Below are positions 46,869 through 55,965 of a stretch of 64,000 nucleotides of DNA, in pieces. Made by a program: the position numbers and the translations under genes. Source of the DNA: CAWATZ01 sp963784995 (GTDB lineage Bacteria > Planctomycetota > Planctomycetia > Gemmatales > Gemmataceae). Positions within the stretch are counted from its first letter, which is position 1, and every line of letters begins with the position of its first letter. The notes beneath the pieces are model-generated. The model was not told the origin of the DNA, made no database searches, and saw nothing but the letters and a program-made list of their open reading frames with translations. Location of the stretch: NCBI GenBank assembly GCA_963784995.1, contig CAWATZ010000011.1:310001-374000 (forward strand), in the 5' to 3' direction.

Positions 46869-47423
46869 GTGGAAAGTGGCGTAGCTTTGATGATGGGCTG
46901 CTGTTGCTTGCTCGTCCCAATCGGCTGTTTTGTGCCGATGTTTATTGGTGCCTGGAAGGTTTTCGAGAAAGCGGGAGAACCTGGCTATCTCTCCCTGGTG
47001 CCGATTTACAACGCGATGGTGCTGGCCCGGATCGTCGGCAAGGAAGAGACCTTTGGTCTGCTGGCCTGCATCCCGATCGCGGGCATCTACTTTGGCATTA
47101 TCATGCTGCTGGAGCTGGCCAAGCGCTTCGGCGTCGGCGGCGGCTTCGTGGCCGGGCTGATCCTGTTGCCGATGGTCTTCTGGCCCATGCTCGGCTTTGG
47201 CTCCTACACCTTCTCCCGGGGCGGCAAGCGCCGACGCCGGGCCGCGGTCCGGGATGAGGACGAGGACGAGGAGGAGGAAAGACCCCGCCGGAGATCGCGT
47301 GCCCGGGATGAGGAGGAGGACGAGGATGATCGTCCGCGCCGGCCGCGTGGCCGGGACAGCGGCATTTCGGAGGACCGCCCACGCCGCCGACGGCGGGATG
47401 AGGATGACGAAGATGATGAGTAG
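46869..47423 (+). CDS. DUF5684-type membrane protein with charged tail
   Basis: GTG 46869 gives 184 residues. The first 110 form four membrane helices with the DUF5684-like core EKAGEPGYLSLVPIYNAMVL. The tail is a low-complexity run of alternating acidic and arginine blocks (DEDEDEEEERPRRRSRARDE). Function is unknown. The charged tail should be cytoplasmic and could bind nucleic acid or ribosomes, but this is speculation. Confidence 0.72.
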   Translation: MESGVALMMGCCCLLVPIGCFVPMFIGAWKVFEKAGEPGYLSLVPIYNAMVLARIVGKEETFGLLACIPIAGIYFGIIMLLELAKRFGVGGGFVAGLILLPMVFWPMLGFGSYTFSRGGKRRRRAAVRDEDEDEEEERPRRRSRARDEEEDEDDRPRRPRGRDSGISEDRPRRRRRDEDDEDDE

Positions 47424-47465
47424 TCGTCAGTTCCGGAAGAGGCGAGGACTTGCTGGGGGCAGACA

Positions 47466-47678
47466 ATGATCACGCCGGATCAGTTCTTCACGGCTGAACA
47501 GCAAGAACGCCTGGCATGTCTGATGGCTCGCTGGCGAGAAGCCCGCGATGCCGGGCGTGGATTGTCTCCTGAAGAACAAACAGAACTCAACACCTTGGTG
47601 GAAGCGGAGCTGCGAGCGGCCACTGCTCGCGCAGCGGCGTCGATTCAGGGTTTGGCCTTCGATTGCAACCAAACGTAA
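47466..47678 (+). CDS. small helical protein
   Basis: The 70-residue product (FFTAEQQERLACLMARWREA, LSPEEQTELNTLVEAELRAA) is wholly helical. Short proteins with the SPEEQ.EL..LV motif occur in planctomycetes, often next to toxins, but no toxin is seen here. Its 3' end overlaps the converging propeller/MBL gene by 34 bases. Confidence 0.6.
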   Translation: MITPDQFFTAEQQERLACLMARWREARDAGRGLSPEEQTELNTLVEAELRAATARAAASIQGLAFDCNQT

Positions 47679-50600
47679 ACCGCCAACGGCCCGTTCGATC
47701 CCACTCCCGTGCTGGTGTATCCCAGGCAGGCCAGGTCCGGCACGCCGTCGCCGTTGAAATCGGCAACGTGCAGTCCCGTCTCGTAATGCACCCGATAGTC
47801 CAGGGTGATGGTCGTCGAGCGCTTCAGGTCCAATCCCTCGCGCCCTCCCAGCAGGATCAGCACCCGGTTGTCCTGTCCCTTGGCCAGCACCAGGTCGGCG
47901 ATGCCATCGCCATTCCAGTCCGCGACGACCGGCGTGTCGCGCACCAGGGACAGCTGATTCTTTTTCTGGTCGGGCGTCGATAGATCGAGGGTCGCGTCCG
48001 GCTGGTCCTTGAAGGGCCGATCCGCATTGCCGGTGTTGGTGAACACAGCGCATCGGGGCCGCTGCATCCCATACGCCAGCAGGGCCACGTCGGGCCGGCG
48101 GTCGCCGTTGAAATCACCCACCGCCAGGAAGGTCCAGTCCCGCTCGTCGGGCGACGACAGCTGGAGCGTCGGCGTGGTGGGCAGCTTGCCTTCCGGCCGG
48201 CGGAGGTAGACCTTGCCCGACGAGGTGACCAGATCGGCCCGGCCATCCCCATTCAGGTCCAGCACCTGGAAATCGGCATGCGGCCCGCGAATCTCGGGTT
48301 GCGTTGACACCAGATCGACCTTCTCACCCTTGCCGGCTCGAAGCGAACGGTAGCCGCCGAAGCGGGTGCCCAGCAGGATTTGCGCCGAGCCGGTCCCGGT
48401 CAGGTCGGCGGAGCGGACCTGGTGAACGTCGCCCAGCGGCAGCGGGATCACCTTGTGTTCGGGCAGTTTCCCCTGCGAGAGCAGCAGGACCGCTTCCTTT
48501 CGGCCGGCAGCCAGGATGTCGGCGATGCGATCATCGTTGAGATGCCGCAGCCGGATCTTGCTCGGGTCAGTGACCCCAGGGACGCGGATGCGGTGGTCCG
48601 GCTCCTCGCGGAAGACGCCGTCATGGTTCAGGAACACCTCGACCACCGCCCCGTCGCCCTCCTGGATCAGCACCGCCACGTCTGGCTTGCCGTCGCCGTC
48701 CACGTCGCCGCAGTCGGCCGAGACGACGTTGCGGTTCCAGGCCACCACGCGCACGTTCTTCTGGGTCAGGCGGAAATACGGGTCGGGCTTCTCCGGCCGG
48801 ATCTTGCCCCAGCCGACGCGGACGCCGACCTCGATGCCCGCCTCGACGTAGCGCGACGGATCGCCGACAGGACCGTGGCCGGGCAGGGCCACGTCGGGCT
48901 TGAGGCCATGCAGCTTGCGCAGGCTGGCCAGCACGTCCTTGCCGCTGAAGTTGATGCTGCCCGAGTAGCCCAGCGGACCGTCCGGCATGATCAGGTCGCC
49001 GAAGGCCACGTACGTCCGCTTGTCCCTGGTGAAGGCCCAGCCCATCGAGCCGAAGGTGTGGCCCGGCAAGCGCAGGGCCTGGACCTTCAACCCGGCCAGG
49101 TCCAGCTCCGTGTCCTGCTTGACGCGAATGTCGGTTGGGACAGGCGGATGCAGTCCGTAGCCGCTGCTGATCGGCAGATGGTGCCGCAGCGTATAGGCCA
49201 TCTCCTCGCTGCACACGAACTGGGCCCCGGCGACCACGCGCAGAGATAGGCCCCCGGAGCGTGATCGCCGTGTTCGTGCGTGGCCAGGACGTACTTCACC
49301 CGCCGCGGATCGAGGCCCACCGCCTTCATGCTCTCCCACTCGCGCTCAAAGGACAGGCCGGCATGAGCCCTCGATCAGGATCAGACCGTCCGGAGCTTCC
49401 ACCACGCGCTGCCCGCCCAGGTCGCTCTCGACCCGACCGCCAGGCAACTGCCAGACTCCCCGACCAATCTCCTGGGCCCGGGCATTGGCCACCCACGGCT
49501 TCAGCACCGGCTTCACCAGGCGATTCAGGTCCTTCCGCCACTGCTCTTTCCCCGTGCGGTCCAGCAGCCGAACCTCGCCGGCGGTCGAGGCGACGACCAG
49601 GCGGGCCCCGTCCCGGCTGCTCGCCACCAGGCTCGGACCACCGACGGCGATGGCCGACGGCAATTTCCCCTTGCTGAGACAGTCCTCGTCCAGAACGTAG
49701 ACGTTGCCGTCCCAGCAGCCGGCAATCACGGGCCCCGTCTCGCTGGCGGCAAGGTCCGAGATGCTGTCGGGGAACTCCACGGAGCGGACCTTGCCGGTGC
49801 CGACCTCCAGCACGAAGAGCGTACGCGCCTCGCTGTCGGCCGGCAGAATCGTTTGCCCGGCCAGGCCGCGACAGGTCCAGTGATGCGGATAGGCCAGCAG
49901 GTACTTGCCGTCACCGCGGAAGCGGAGATCGACCCAGAGAGGACGAGGGAACAGCTCCGGACCGAAGCGCCGGACGAGCTGGCCCTTGGAGTCGTACACG
50001 GTCACGGTCGGCCGGGCCGGCTCGAAGCGGGTGCCGTAGTGCTGCTCGCGCAGGGTCGCGGAGGAGCGAATCCAGCGCTGCCAGCCGGGATAATCGGCCG
50101 CGGCGATCAGTCGCGGTGTGTCGTGTCCCAGCAGCGCTAACGACAGCGGAGCGAAGACCGGCACGTCCTTCTGGGGCAGTTCTTCGCGCTTGCCGTCCGG
50201 CAGCGTGGGTGTGCCATAGCGTCCCTTCTCCGGAGGATTAACCTTGTCGGTGTCGCTCATGACGGCCCGGCTCCAGAGCGGTTTGCGATTTCCGGGAGCG
50301 AGCAGGAACAGGTTGGATTCGGGCACCGCGCCATCCTTCCGGTGGGCTGAGCAGCCGACCACGGCGTGGCCGCTCTCAGCGGCGGCGAGGGACACCGTCA
50401 CGCTGTTGGCGGGGCGAGGAAACTCGACCTGACTTTCGGGCTTGCCATCCTCGGAGGTGAGCCAGAGGACGCGGTTACTGTAAACGGCCACGCCGCCGCG
50501 TGCGAAGCCGCGGAGGTTGACGCCGACGTGATTGGAGTGATCGCCGTAATGGAAGAGGTTGCCCGGCCAGCCCTCTTCGCCGAGATGAGGCGGAATCGCC

Positions 50601-50983
50601 ACCGTCTGCTTGCCGCAGGCGAAGACCGTGGGAAAGTCGCTCGCTTTCCCCGCGGGCATGGTGCAGAGCGCATGCAGCACCTGGCCAGTCGGATCGACCG
50701 CGACCTGCTGCAGCCAGCGCTGGCCCGCCTCGGCGGTGCGAACGAGCTTGCCCTCCGCATCGAGCAGGAAGACGTTCGGATCGCCGGGCGGAGCGATCGT
50801 GCCCAGGGCCAGCCAGCGGCCGTCACTGTTCAGGTCGAGGCAGGCGATCCCCTGCCAGGGCAGCGGCCCCGAACCCCGCCGGTCCCACTCGGGCACGGCC
50901 GTGGATTTGCCTTCGGCCCCGGCGAGGACCATGAGGGCGAGGAGAGTGAGGAGCCCACCGGCAACATTTCGGCACTTCAACAT
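47645..50983 (-). CDS. secreted propeller / metallo-beta-lactamase / FG-GAP fusion (two frame breaks)
   Basis: Three frames join into about 1,110 residues. From ATG 50983 there is a signal peptide (GGLLTLLALMVLAGAEG) and a PQQ/WD-like propeller to about residue 500. A metallo-beta-lactamase domain follows (GGQRVVEAPDGLILIEG, then VLATHEHGDHAPGAY with the HxHxDH zinc site, LPGHTFGSMGW). The end carries at least five FG-GAP repeats with calcium-binding loops (DVDGDGKPDVA, DLNGDGRADLV, DFNGDRRPDVA, DWNGDGIADLV, DFNGDGVPDLA). Switches lie near 49358 and 49240. It should be an extracellular zinc hydrolase held between two propellers; the substrate is unknown. Confidence 0.75.
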
Positions 50984-51106
50984 CTTCCACCTCGCTCACT
51001 GCGGACTGCCGCAACACAACGCCAGGAAGGTCCAGCGTCAAAGACACAGCACCCAGGGAAATAGTGTATCAACCCTCTCCCGCGGGTCCTTGGAAATGGC
51101 GCTTGC

Positions 51107-51577
51107 TCACGTCACTTGCAGCAGTGATTCTTCCGCCTGGTCAACGCCCATTGCCAGACGAGCACACAGATCAGATTTCGGGTCGAGATATTTCAGCAGC
51201 GTCTTCGCCACGTCCAGGACGTCTCTCGCGATCGTCGCGCTTCCGCCCCTCCGCGATAGCTCCATTGCCTGAACAATGACTTCGGCCAGCTGCTGGTCGG
51301 CTATCTTCTGCGCTGGTCGGGCATGGGCCCTGCGTTCGCGTGCCTCTATCTCGGCGAGGAGTTTGGAGGCTGACCGAGCCGAGACCACCACACCATCGAA
51401 TTGGGGTCGATAGCCGAATTCCCCATCCCCTTGAAATCCGACCACGGCCGGGGCAAACTGGATCTTGAGCTTGCGACAGAGGGGCTGAAGCCTCTGCCCT
51501 TTGACGTAGACGTAGCCTTTCGGCACGCCCTCGCGCACATCCACGTTGCCGTACTCGTTTGTGATTTTCAGCGGCAT
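51107..51577 (-). CDS. hypothetical protein
   Basis: ATG 51577 gives 156 residues: an N-terminal part with strands (LKITNEYGNVDVREGVPKGY, VYVKGQRLQPLCRKLKIQFA) and a helical C-terminal part (VDQAEESLLQVT). No domain is recognised, and no signal or membrane segment is present. It stands alone on the minus strand downstream of the LRR gene. Confidence 0.55.
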   Translation of the reverse strand: MPLKITNEYGNVDVREGVPKGYVYVKGQRLQPLCRKLKIQFAPAVVGFQGDGEFGYRPQFDGVVVSARSASKLLAEIEARERRAHARPAQKIADQQLAEVIVQAMELSRRGGSATIARDVLDVAKTLLKYLDPKSDLCARLAMGVDQAEESLLQVT

Positions 51578-51758
51578 ACGGAGTCTCCAAAAGAACAACC
51601 CGGTCCGAGGTCTGGCCGCCCCGGCCGGGTCATTCGCCGGACTCCGGCGAACACTGCTCAGATCAGCGGGCCAGCGCCGACGATCGCTCTGCACCAGTGT
51701 AGGAACCTGGCGCGGACAATTGCAACCTCGGATGAGACCACCGCGGCGCGTCGGCGCG

Positions 51759-53387
51759 TCAGGAATCGGTTGCTGCCCCTGGCACGTGATTCCAGCCGGA
51801 CTGCAGGGCCGACCCAAAACAATCTTTCAGCATTTGCAGGCTATCCGGGTTGATCGTGCAGCCGAAGACGTTGAGCCGGGCCAGGCGCGACAGGAAGGGG
51901 GAGCGGACCAGCATCTTGCAGCCTGTTGGGGACAAGCGGCTGTTCCGCAGGTCCAGGTGAGTCAGCCGGCGCAGGGAGGGTGCGTGGGCCAGAGCGGCGA
52001 TGCAGCCCTCCAGGGCCGGGTTGTCGCCCAGGCTCAGCTTCCGCAGGTTGGCCAGGGTTTGGGAATGTGCCAGTGCCTCAACTCCCTTGGGCCCCAGCCG
52101 ATTGCCCGGCAGTTCCAGGACGGTCAGGCGCGTCAGGTGCGGGGAGCGCGCCAGGGGGATCACGCCGGCGTCGCCCAGGTTGCTGCCGGTCAGGCCGAGG
52201 CGGTGAAGGCCGGCGAGGTTGGCCGCCCCGGCAAGCGCCTCGGCCCCGCCTGGCCCGATCGTGGCGTCCTCCAGAGCCAGGTCGGTCAGCTGGGTCAGGA
52301 AGGGGGACTGAGCCAGGGCCGCAACCCCTTGCGGTGCCATCGCGTTGGCTTGCAGGTCCAGTTCCGTCAGGCCGGCCAGGGTCGGCGAGGACGCCAGGAC
52401 CTGGACGCCGGCATCGGTAAGCGCATTGCCTTTCAGGGAGAGGGCCTTGAGCCGCTCCGGGGACAGAGAGGACGCCAGGGTCAGGACGCCCCCGGCGCCG
52501 ACCTGGCTCTTCTCGAGCCCAAGGAAAGCCAGGTTCGCGCACCGGGCTGGCCACTGGAGCGCCGCGAAGTCGAGTTGGTTGCTTCCCAGGTCGAGATGGC
52601 GGAGCCGGGCAAACAGAGGCGAACGGATCAGGGCATTCGCTCCGGCGTTGCCGAGGGCGTTGTTCCGGAGATTGAGAGAGGTAAGGCGCGGCAGACAAGG
52701 GTAGGAACTCAGCAGCGCTGCTGTCTCCGGAGAAACGCAGCAGCCGTCCAGATCGAGCTGGGTCAGCCGGGCCAGGTCCGGCTGGCGCTGCAGAGTTTCG
52801 GCCAGCGCCGGTTTGACGGCGGAGCCATGCAACTTCAGGGAAGTCAAGCGGCCCAGGTGGGGAGAGGACAGGATCCGGCCGACCGGGGCCCCAGGAACCG
52901 AGAGCCCCACTTCCAGGCCGATGAAGCGCTCCAGGCCAAGCGAACCGGGGAGCGAATCCTCGTTCCAGGTGTCCGGGCGGACTGCCAACCGTTCGACCCA
53001 GGCCCAGTAACCCTTCCAGGTCTCGGACTGGGCCGCGAATTGCTGCAGATACCGATTGTTGCATTCGAGCCGCTCGATCAAACCGCGGTGGTAGACGAGC
53101 TGAGGATTCAGTGCCCGCAGCGGTCCTGCCCAACGGGGGAGGCAGCGGCGGTAAATGGCCTCGGCCTGCTCCTCCAGTTCCAGGCGTTCGGGTGCGAAGC
53201 GCGGCAGCCCGGCCGCCCGGCACTGCCAGCGGATGAATTGCCCGCGCTCCTCGTCGCCGTGGTCGGTCAGGAAGTCGGCGAGGATCAGCCGGGGCGTATC
53301 GTCCTCTGGGTCCTCCTTGATCGCCTGGAGGAAGGACAGCAGTAGGGGATGGTCGGGTGCCAGCGTCGAACTCGTGGCGAAGGTCAT
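51759..53387 (-). CDS. TIGR02996-domain leucine-rich-repeat protein
   Basis: The 542-residue protein begins with the TIGR02996 repeat-companion domain (LLSFLQAIKEDPEDDTPRLI, LADFLTDHGDEERGQFIRWQ), a module essentially limited to Gemmata-type planctomycetes in my knowledge. About twelve LRRs follow (RLTSLNLRNNALGNAGANAL, RLTHLDLRNSRLSPTGCKML). It lacks a signal peptide, so it is probably cytoplasmic. It is a strong taxonomic hint for this window. Confidence 0.88.
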   Translation of the reverse strand: MTFATSSTLAPDHPLLLSFLQAIKEDPEDDTPRLILADFLTDHGDEERGQFIRWQCRAAGLPRFAPERLELEEQAEAIYRRCLPRWAGPLRALNPQLVYHRGLIERLECNNRYLQQFAAQSETWKGYWAWVERLAVRPDTWNEDSLPGSLGLERFIGLEVGLSVPGAPVGRILSSPHLGRLTSLKLHGSAVKPALAETLQRQPDLARLTQLDLDGCCVSPETAALLSSYPCLPRLTSLNLRNNALGNAGANALIRSPLFARLRHLDLGSNQLDFAALQWPARCANLAFLGLEKSQVGAGGVLTLASSLSPERLKALSLKGNALTDAGVQVLASSPTLAGLTELDLQANAMAPQGVAALAQSPFLTQLTDLALEDATIGPGGAEALAGAANLAGLHRLGLTGSNLGDAGVIPLARSPHLTRLTVLELPGNRLGPKGVEALAHSQTLANLRKLSLGDNPALEGCIAALAHAPSLRRLTHLDLRNSRLSPTGCKMLVRSPFLSRLARLNVFGCTINPDSLQMLKDCFGSALQSGWNHVPGAATDS

Positions 53388-53464
53388 CCGTGGAGTCTAG
53401 CAGATTGCTCTGGTCCGAGATAGGGACTGCTTGCCGTTCGGAAAGGCGTTGGCTACAACAGCAC

Positions 53465-53720
53465 CACTTGCACCCAGGGAAGGGGCCTCTGGAGGGCCAG
53501 GTCTAGCTCCGGTGCTTTGCACCAGGGCGGCGTTGCGCCGCCCGAGCGTTTGCTGTCCGCTGCATCCCAGGGAAGGCTGTTTCAGCCCCGCGTCCCGACT
53601 TGTCGGTGCCGTCGAATATCCGGGCTGGAACGACCCCGCCAGGCGTGGTGCCGGATATTCGACGGCACCGACAAGTCGGGCGGGTCCGAGAGCCTTCCGT
53701 GTCTCAGGTCTCGTGGTAGA
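53465..53720 (+). ncRNA. structured repeat A, orphan msr-msd-like
   Basis: The first 129 bases form a conserved scaffold with TAGC (53504-53507) and three short hairpins: GGTGC-TTT-GCACC (53511-53523), a GGGCGGCG stem (53525-53543) and GGCTG-TTT-CAGCC (53575-53587). Then follow a perfect 30-bp stem (53594-53623, 53651-53680) with a 27-base loop and a 40-base conserved tail. TAGC, then UUU-loop hairpins, then one long hairpin is the order found in retron msr-msd RNA. No RT gene is adjacent. Compare repeat B. Confidence 0.5.
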
Positions 53721-53739
53721 GAAGCCCTTCGGAGCAAAG

Positions 53740-53778
53740 GACTGCCCGGCATCGCCCGGGCAGTCCTCTTCTTCCCAG
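53740..53778 (+). terminator. hairpin after repeat A
   Basis: GGACTGCCCGG pairs with CCCGGGCAGTCC, followed by TCTTCTT. It lies just past repeat A and could end its transcript. Confidence 0.6.
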
Positions 53779-53806
53779 TCCCCCGTCTTGTCCTGAAGTT
53801 GGGAGT

Positions 53807-54262
53807 CTATTGACCTGATGGCGTTGCTGGAAGAGGTCGTTTCAGGATGAGGACGACCGTGCCGTAAACGTCACCTTCCAGATCGAGGAGGGCATGCTCA
53901 ATGTCCTCCGCCCGGCCGAGTTTGCTCGTCCAGCGGCCGTTGGTCAGCTGGCGAACAGCGTGCGTCGGGATGCCGTGAGGATCGGCAAACAGAGCCAGTT
54001 TTTCAAACCCGGTCTCACGTGCTTCGCTCGCACAGGAGACGTGGCCCAACGTGGCAAAGGCGGCCTGGAAGGCCTCCAGGGTTTCCATCTGCGGCACACC
54101 CGGCGGCCAGAAAGTTCGGCCCTCCTTTCCAATCGGCCACCACCAATCATCCGTGACGCCGGCGGCCCAGGCCAGACAGTTGTAGCTCCGATCTGGTGGA
54201 CTGGTAACCGAGAAGTTCTCCGGGCGCAAGCGTGGGAAGAGATGCAGGAGGTGGTCTACCAT
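53807..54262 (-). CDS. DUF7689 family protein
   Basis: ATG 54262 gives 151 residues with the family signature: YNCLAWAAGVTDDWWWP, FWPPGVPQMETLEAFQAAF, then TGFEKLALFADPHGIPTHAV, RQLTNGRWTSKLGRAEDIEH and GDVYGTVVLILKR. Conserved cysteine and histidine (NCLAWA and THAVRQ) could form a cysteine hydrolase-like site, but no activity is known to me. Its start overlaps the stop of the gene upstream, and the pair is flanked by structured repeats A and B. Confidence 0.82.
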   Translation of the reverse strand: MVDHLLHLFPRLRPENFSVTSPPDRSYNCLAWAAGVTDDWWWPIGKEGRTFWPPGVPQMETLEAFQAAFATLGHVSCASEARETGFEKLALFADPHGIPTHAVRQLTNGRWTSKLGRAEDIEHALLDLEGDVYGTVVLILKRPLPATPSGQ

Positions 54263-54594
54263 GAATAGCCCTTCTGCCGTCCCCAACGCAGCCAGGCTTC
54301 CCCCATCTTGCGAATGTTGCCGGCGTCGGCGGGCGGCACCGGGTTCTCGCCCGTGATTTCAGGCAAGGCCCAGACCCAGAGCTGCGGTTCCCGTTCCAGG
54401 TCGCGCAGCAGCAGGGGGACCACCGGCTGGCCCAGGCGAATGATTTCCTGAAAAGCCCAGTGATTGGTGATCAGGTTCACGTTGGAGAGGACAAGCGTCT
54501 CCGCTTCCCAGATCGCTGCCAGCCGCCGGAACCGCTGCTCAAGGTTCTCCTCGACAGCGGGCTTCTGGGTGTTTGGAGTTGGGATTGCGGCCAT
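54256..54594 (-). CDS. partner of the DUF7689 protein
   Basis: ATG 54594 gives 112 residues: LEQRFRRLAAIWEAETLVLS, then AFQEIIRLGQPVVPLLLRDL, LWVWALPEITGENPVPPADA and AWLRWGRQKGYSW. I recognise this as a short helical family often seen beside DUF7689 genes, without an established function. The seven-base overlap with the downstream gene suggests a complex of both products, with an antitoxin or regulator role possible for the smaller one. Confidence 0.7.
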   Translation of the reverse strand: MAAIPTPNTQKPAVEENLEQRFRRLAAIWEAETLVLSNVNLITNHWAFQEIIRLGQPVVPLLLRDLEREPQLWVWALPEITGENPVPPADAGNIRKMGEAWLRWGRQKGYSW

Positions 54595-54764
54595 GGTGAC
54601 ATCTCCGTTTCCACGAAGGCGATCAACCTTCACCAACTGTACCGCCTGATCGGTTGGGCTGCCACGCCAGAGCCGGGGCCTGGGGAAAGCTGCACGAAAA
54701 CCTGCGGCCAGGCAACAATTCCCAGGATGGAGGCTTGCCGGTTGGCAGCGCCTGAGGTACACCA

Positions 54765-55019
54765 CACTTGCACCCAGGGACGGGCCTCCGGAGGGCCAGG
54801 TCTAGCTCCGGTGCTTTGCACCAGGGCGGCGTTGCGCCGCCCGAGCGTTTGCTGTCCGATGCAACCCAGGGAAGGCTGTTTCAGCCCCGCTGTCGGGTGA
54901 TCCACCGCGACGTTAACGGTGGCCTGGAACTACCCCGCCAATCGTGGTCCCACCGTTAACGTCGCGGTGGATCACCCGGCGGGTCCGAGAGCCTTCCGTG
55001 TCTCAGGTCTCGTGGTAGA
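54765..55019 (+). ncRNA. structured repeat B, orphan msr-msd-like
   Basis: This copy begins exactly 1,300 bases after repeat A in the same orientation. The 5' scaffold, the 27-base loop (54923-54949) and the 3' tail are nearly identical to A. The stem (54895-54922 with 54950-54977) is a perfect 28 bp but unrelated in sequence to that of A. Conserved ends with wholly different yet fully paired stems show selection for the hairpin, not its sequence. Confidence 0.5.
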
Positions 55020-55153
55020 CGTCCTCCGGAGTCTGGGGCTGCTCGATGAGACTGTCGGGCAGCCCTTTTTCGTTCCCGACCGAACCGAGCCGCGAGAACC
55101 ACGACGGCAACGAGGAGAATCAGCCCGCCGGCAACACATCCGGACACCGCCAT
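55003..55153 (-). CDS. possible small membrane peptide (frameshifted)
   Basis: ATG 55153 gives MAVSGCVAGGLILLVAVVVL, a membrane helix, then RFG. One frame over, after a run of five A near 55072, it could end GLPDSLIEQPQTPEDVYHET at 55003, inside the tail of repeat B. It may instead be unrelated to the repeat or not translated. Confidence 0.3.
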
Positions 55154-55280
55154 CTTCCACCGCACCGCGAATCTTGATAAGACAAGGGGCAGGGAACCCG
55201 GGACGAGGATGCCGCATCCCGAGAAATCGTGGAGCCGCCTTCTCCGTCCTGAAGTCACTTGTTGTCACGAAACGGTTGCC

Positions 55281-55958
55281 ATGCCCACGAGACGCTGTCC
55301 CTACTGTGACGTTCGCCTCACTCCCGAGGAAGAGGAGGACCGCTACTGCAATTCCTGCAGGCGGTATCTGCCTTTCGACGACCAGAGCGTGCTGCGTCCG
55401 AGCGCCCGCCGGGAGCGGTGGCCCGAGGAAGAGGAACCCGAAGACCGGGAGCCGGACAGCCGGCCCCGGACGCAGACGCCGGCGATCTGGCTGCGCATCA
55501 GCGCCGTGATGGAATTCGTCCTGAGCACGTGCTGTCTGTTCGGCGGCTGCGTCATCGCTGCCGGCCTGCCAGGGACTTTCGGTCCGGGGAACGACATTCC
55601 CGACAAGGAAGTGGCCGTCGTCTTTGGGGTCCTGGCCATTGGAGGAGGGCTTGCGACCATCGGCATGGGCGTTGTCGTCCTGCTCGGCGCTCGAGCGCTG
55701 GCCTCCCGGAGAAGGTACGGGCTGGCCCTGACCGGCGCCATCCTCGCTCTGGTCCTGGGGCTCAAGAGCTTGATTTACGCCGGTTTGACCGGCATGGGCG
55801 GTCTGGCGGCGATCGAGGAGCGGCAGGACGCCGCGATGATCGCTGGATCTTGCATCGGCTCCATTCTGGGGCTGGCCGCCTCGGTCGTGGACCTGATCGC
55901 GGGAATCTGGGGCCTGGTAGTCCTGAGCAACGAGCGGGTCCGGAACGCCTTCCGTTGA
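55281..55958 (+). CDS. zinc-ribbon membrane protein with four helices
   Basis: ATG 55281 gives 225 residues: a zinc ribbon (RCPYCDVRLTPEEEEDRYCN, SC), a charged linker, then four membrane segments (FVLSTCCLFGGCVIAAGL, VAVVFGVLAIGGGLATIGMG, YGLALTGAILALVLGL, SILGLAASVVDLIAGIWGLV). No known function. The ribbon and first linker would be cytoplasmic. Confidence 0.7.
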   Translation: MPTRRCPYCDVRLTPEEEEDRYCNSCRRYLPFDDQSVLRPSARRERWPEEEEPEDREPDSRPRTQTPAIWLRISAVMEFVLSTCCLFGGCVIAAGLPGTFGPGNDIPDKEVAVVFGVLAIGGGLATIGMGVVVLLGARALASRRRYGLALTGAILALVLGLKSLIYAGLTGMGGLAAIEERQDAAMIAGSCIGSILGLAASVVDLIAGIWGLVVLSNERVRNAFR

Positions 55959-55965
55959 GCCCGGT

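Noticed and set aside
51546..53345. A 599-residue plus-strand frame across the TIGR02996/LRR gene
   Set aside because: The LRR repeats and TIGR02996 domain on the minus strand decide the coding strand.
53465..55019. Repeats A and B as a CRISPR or integron attC array
   Set aside because: Only two units are present, the variable part is a self-complementary stem instead of a spacer, and no cas or integron integrase gene is nearby.
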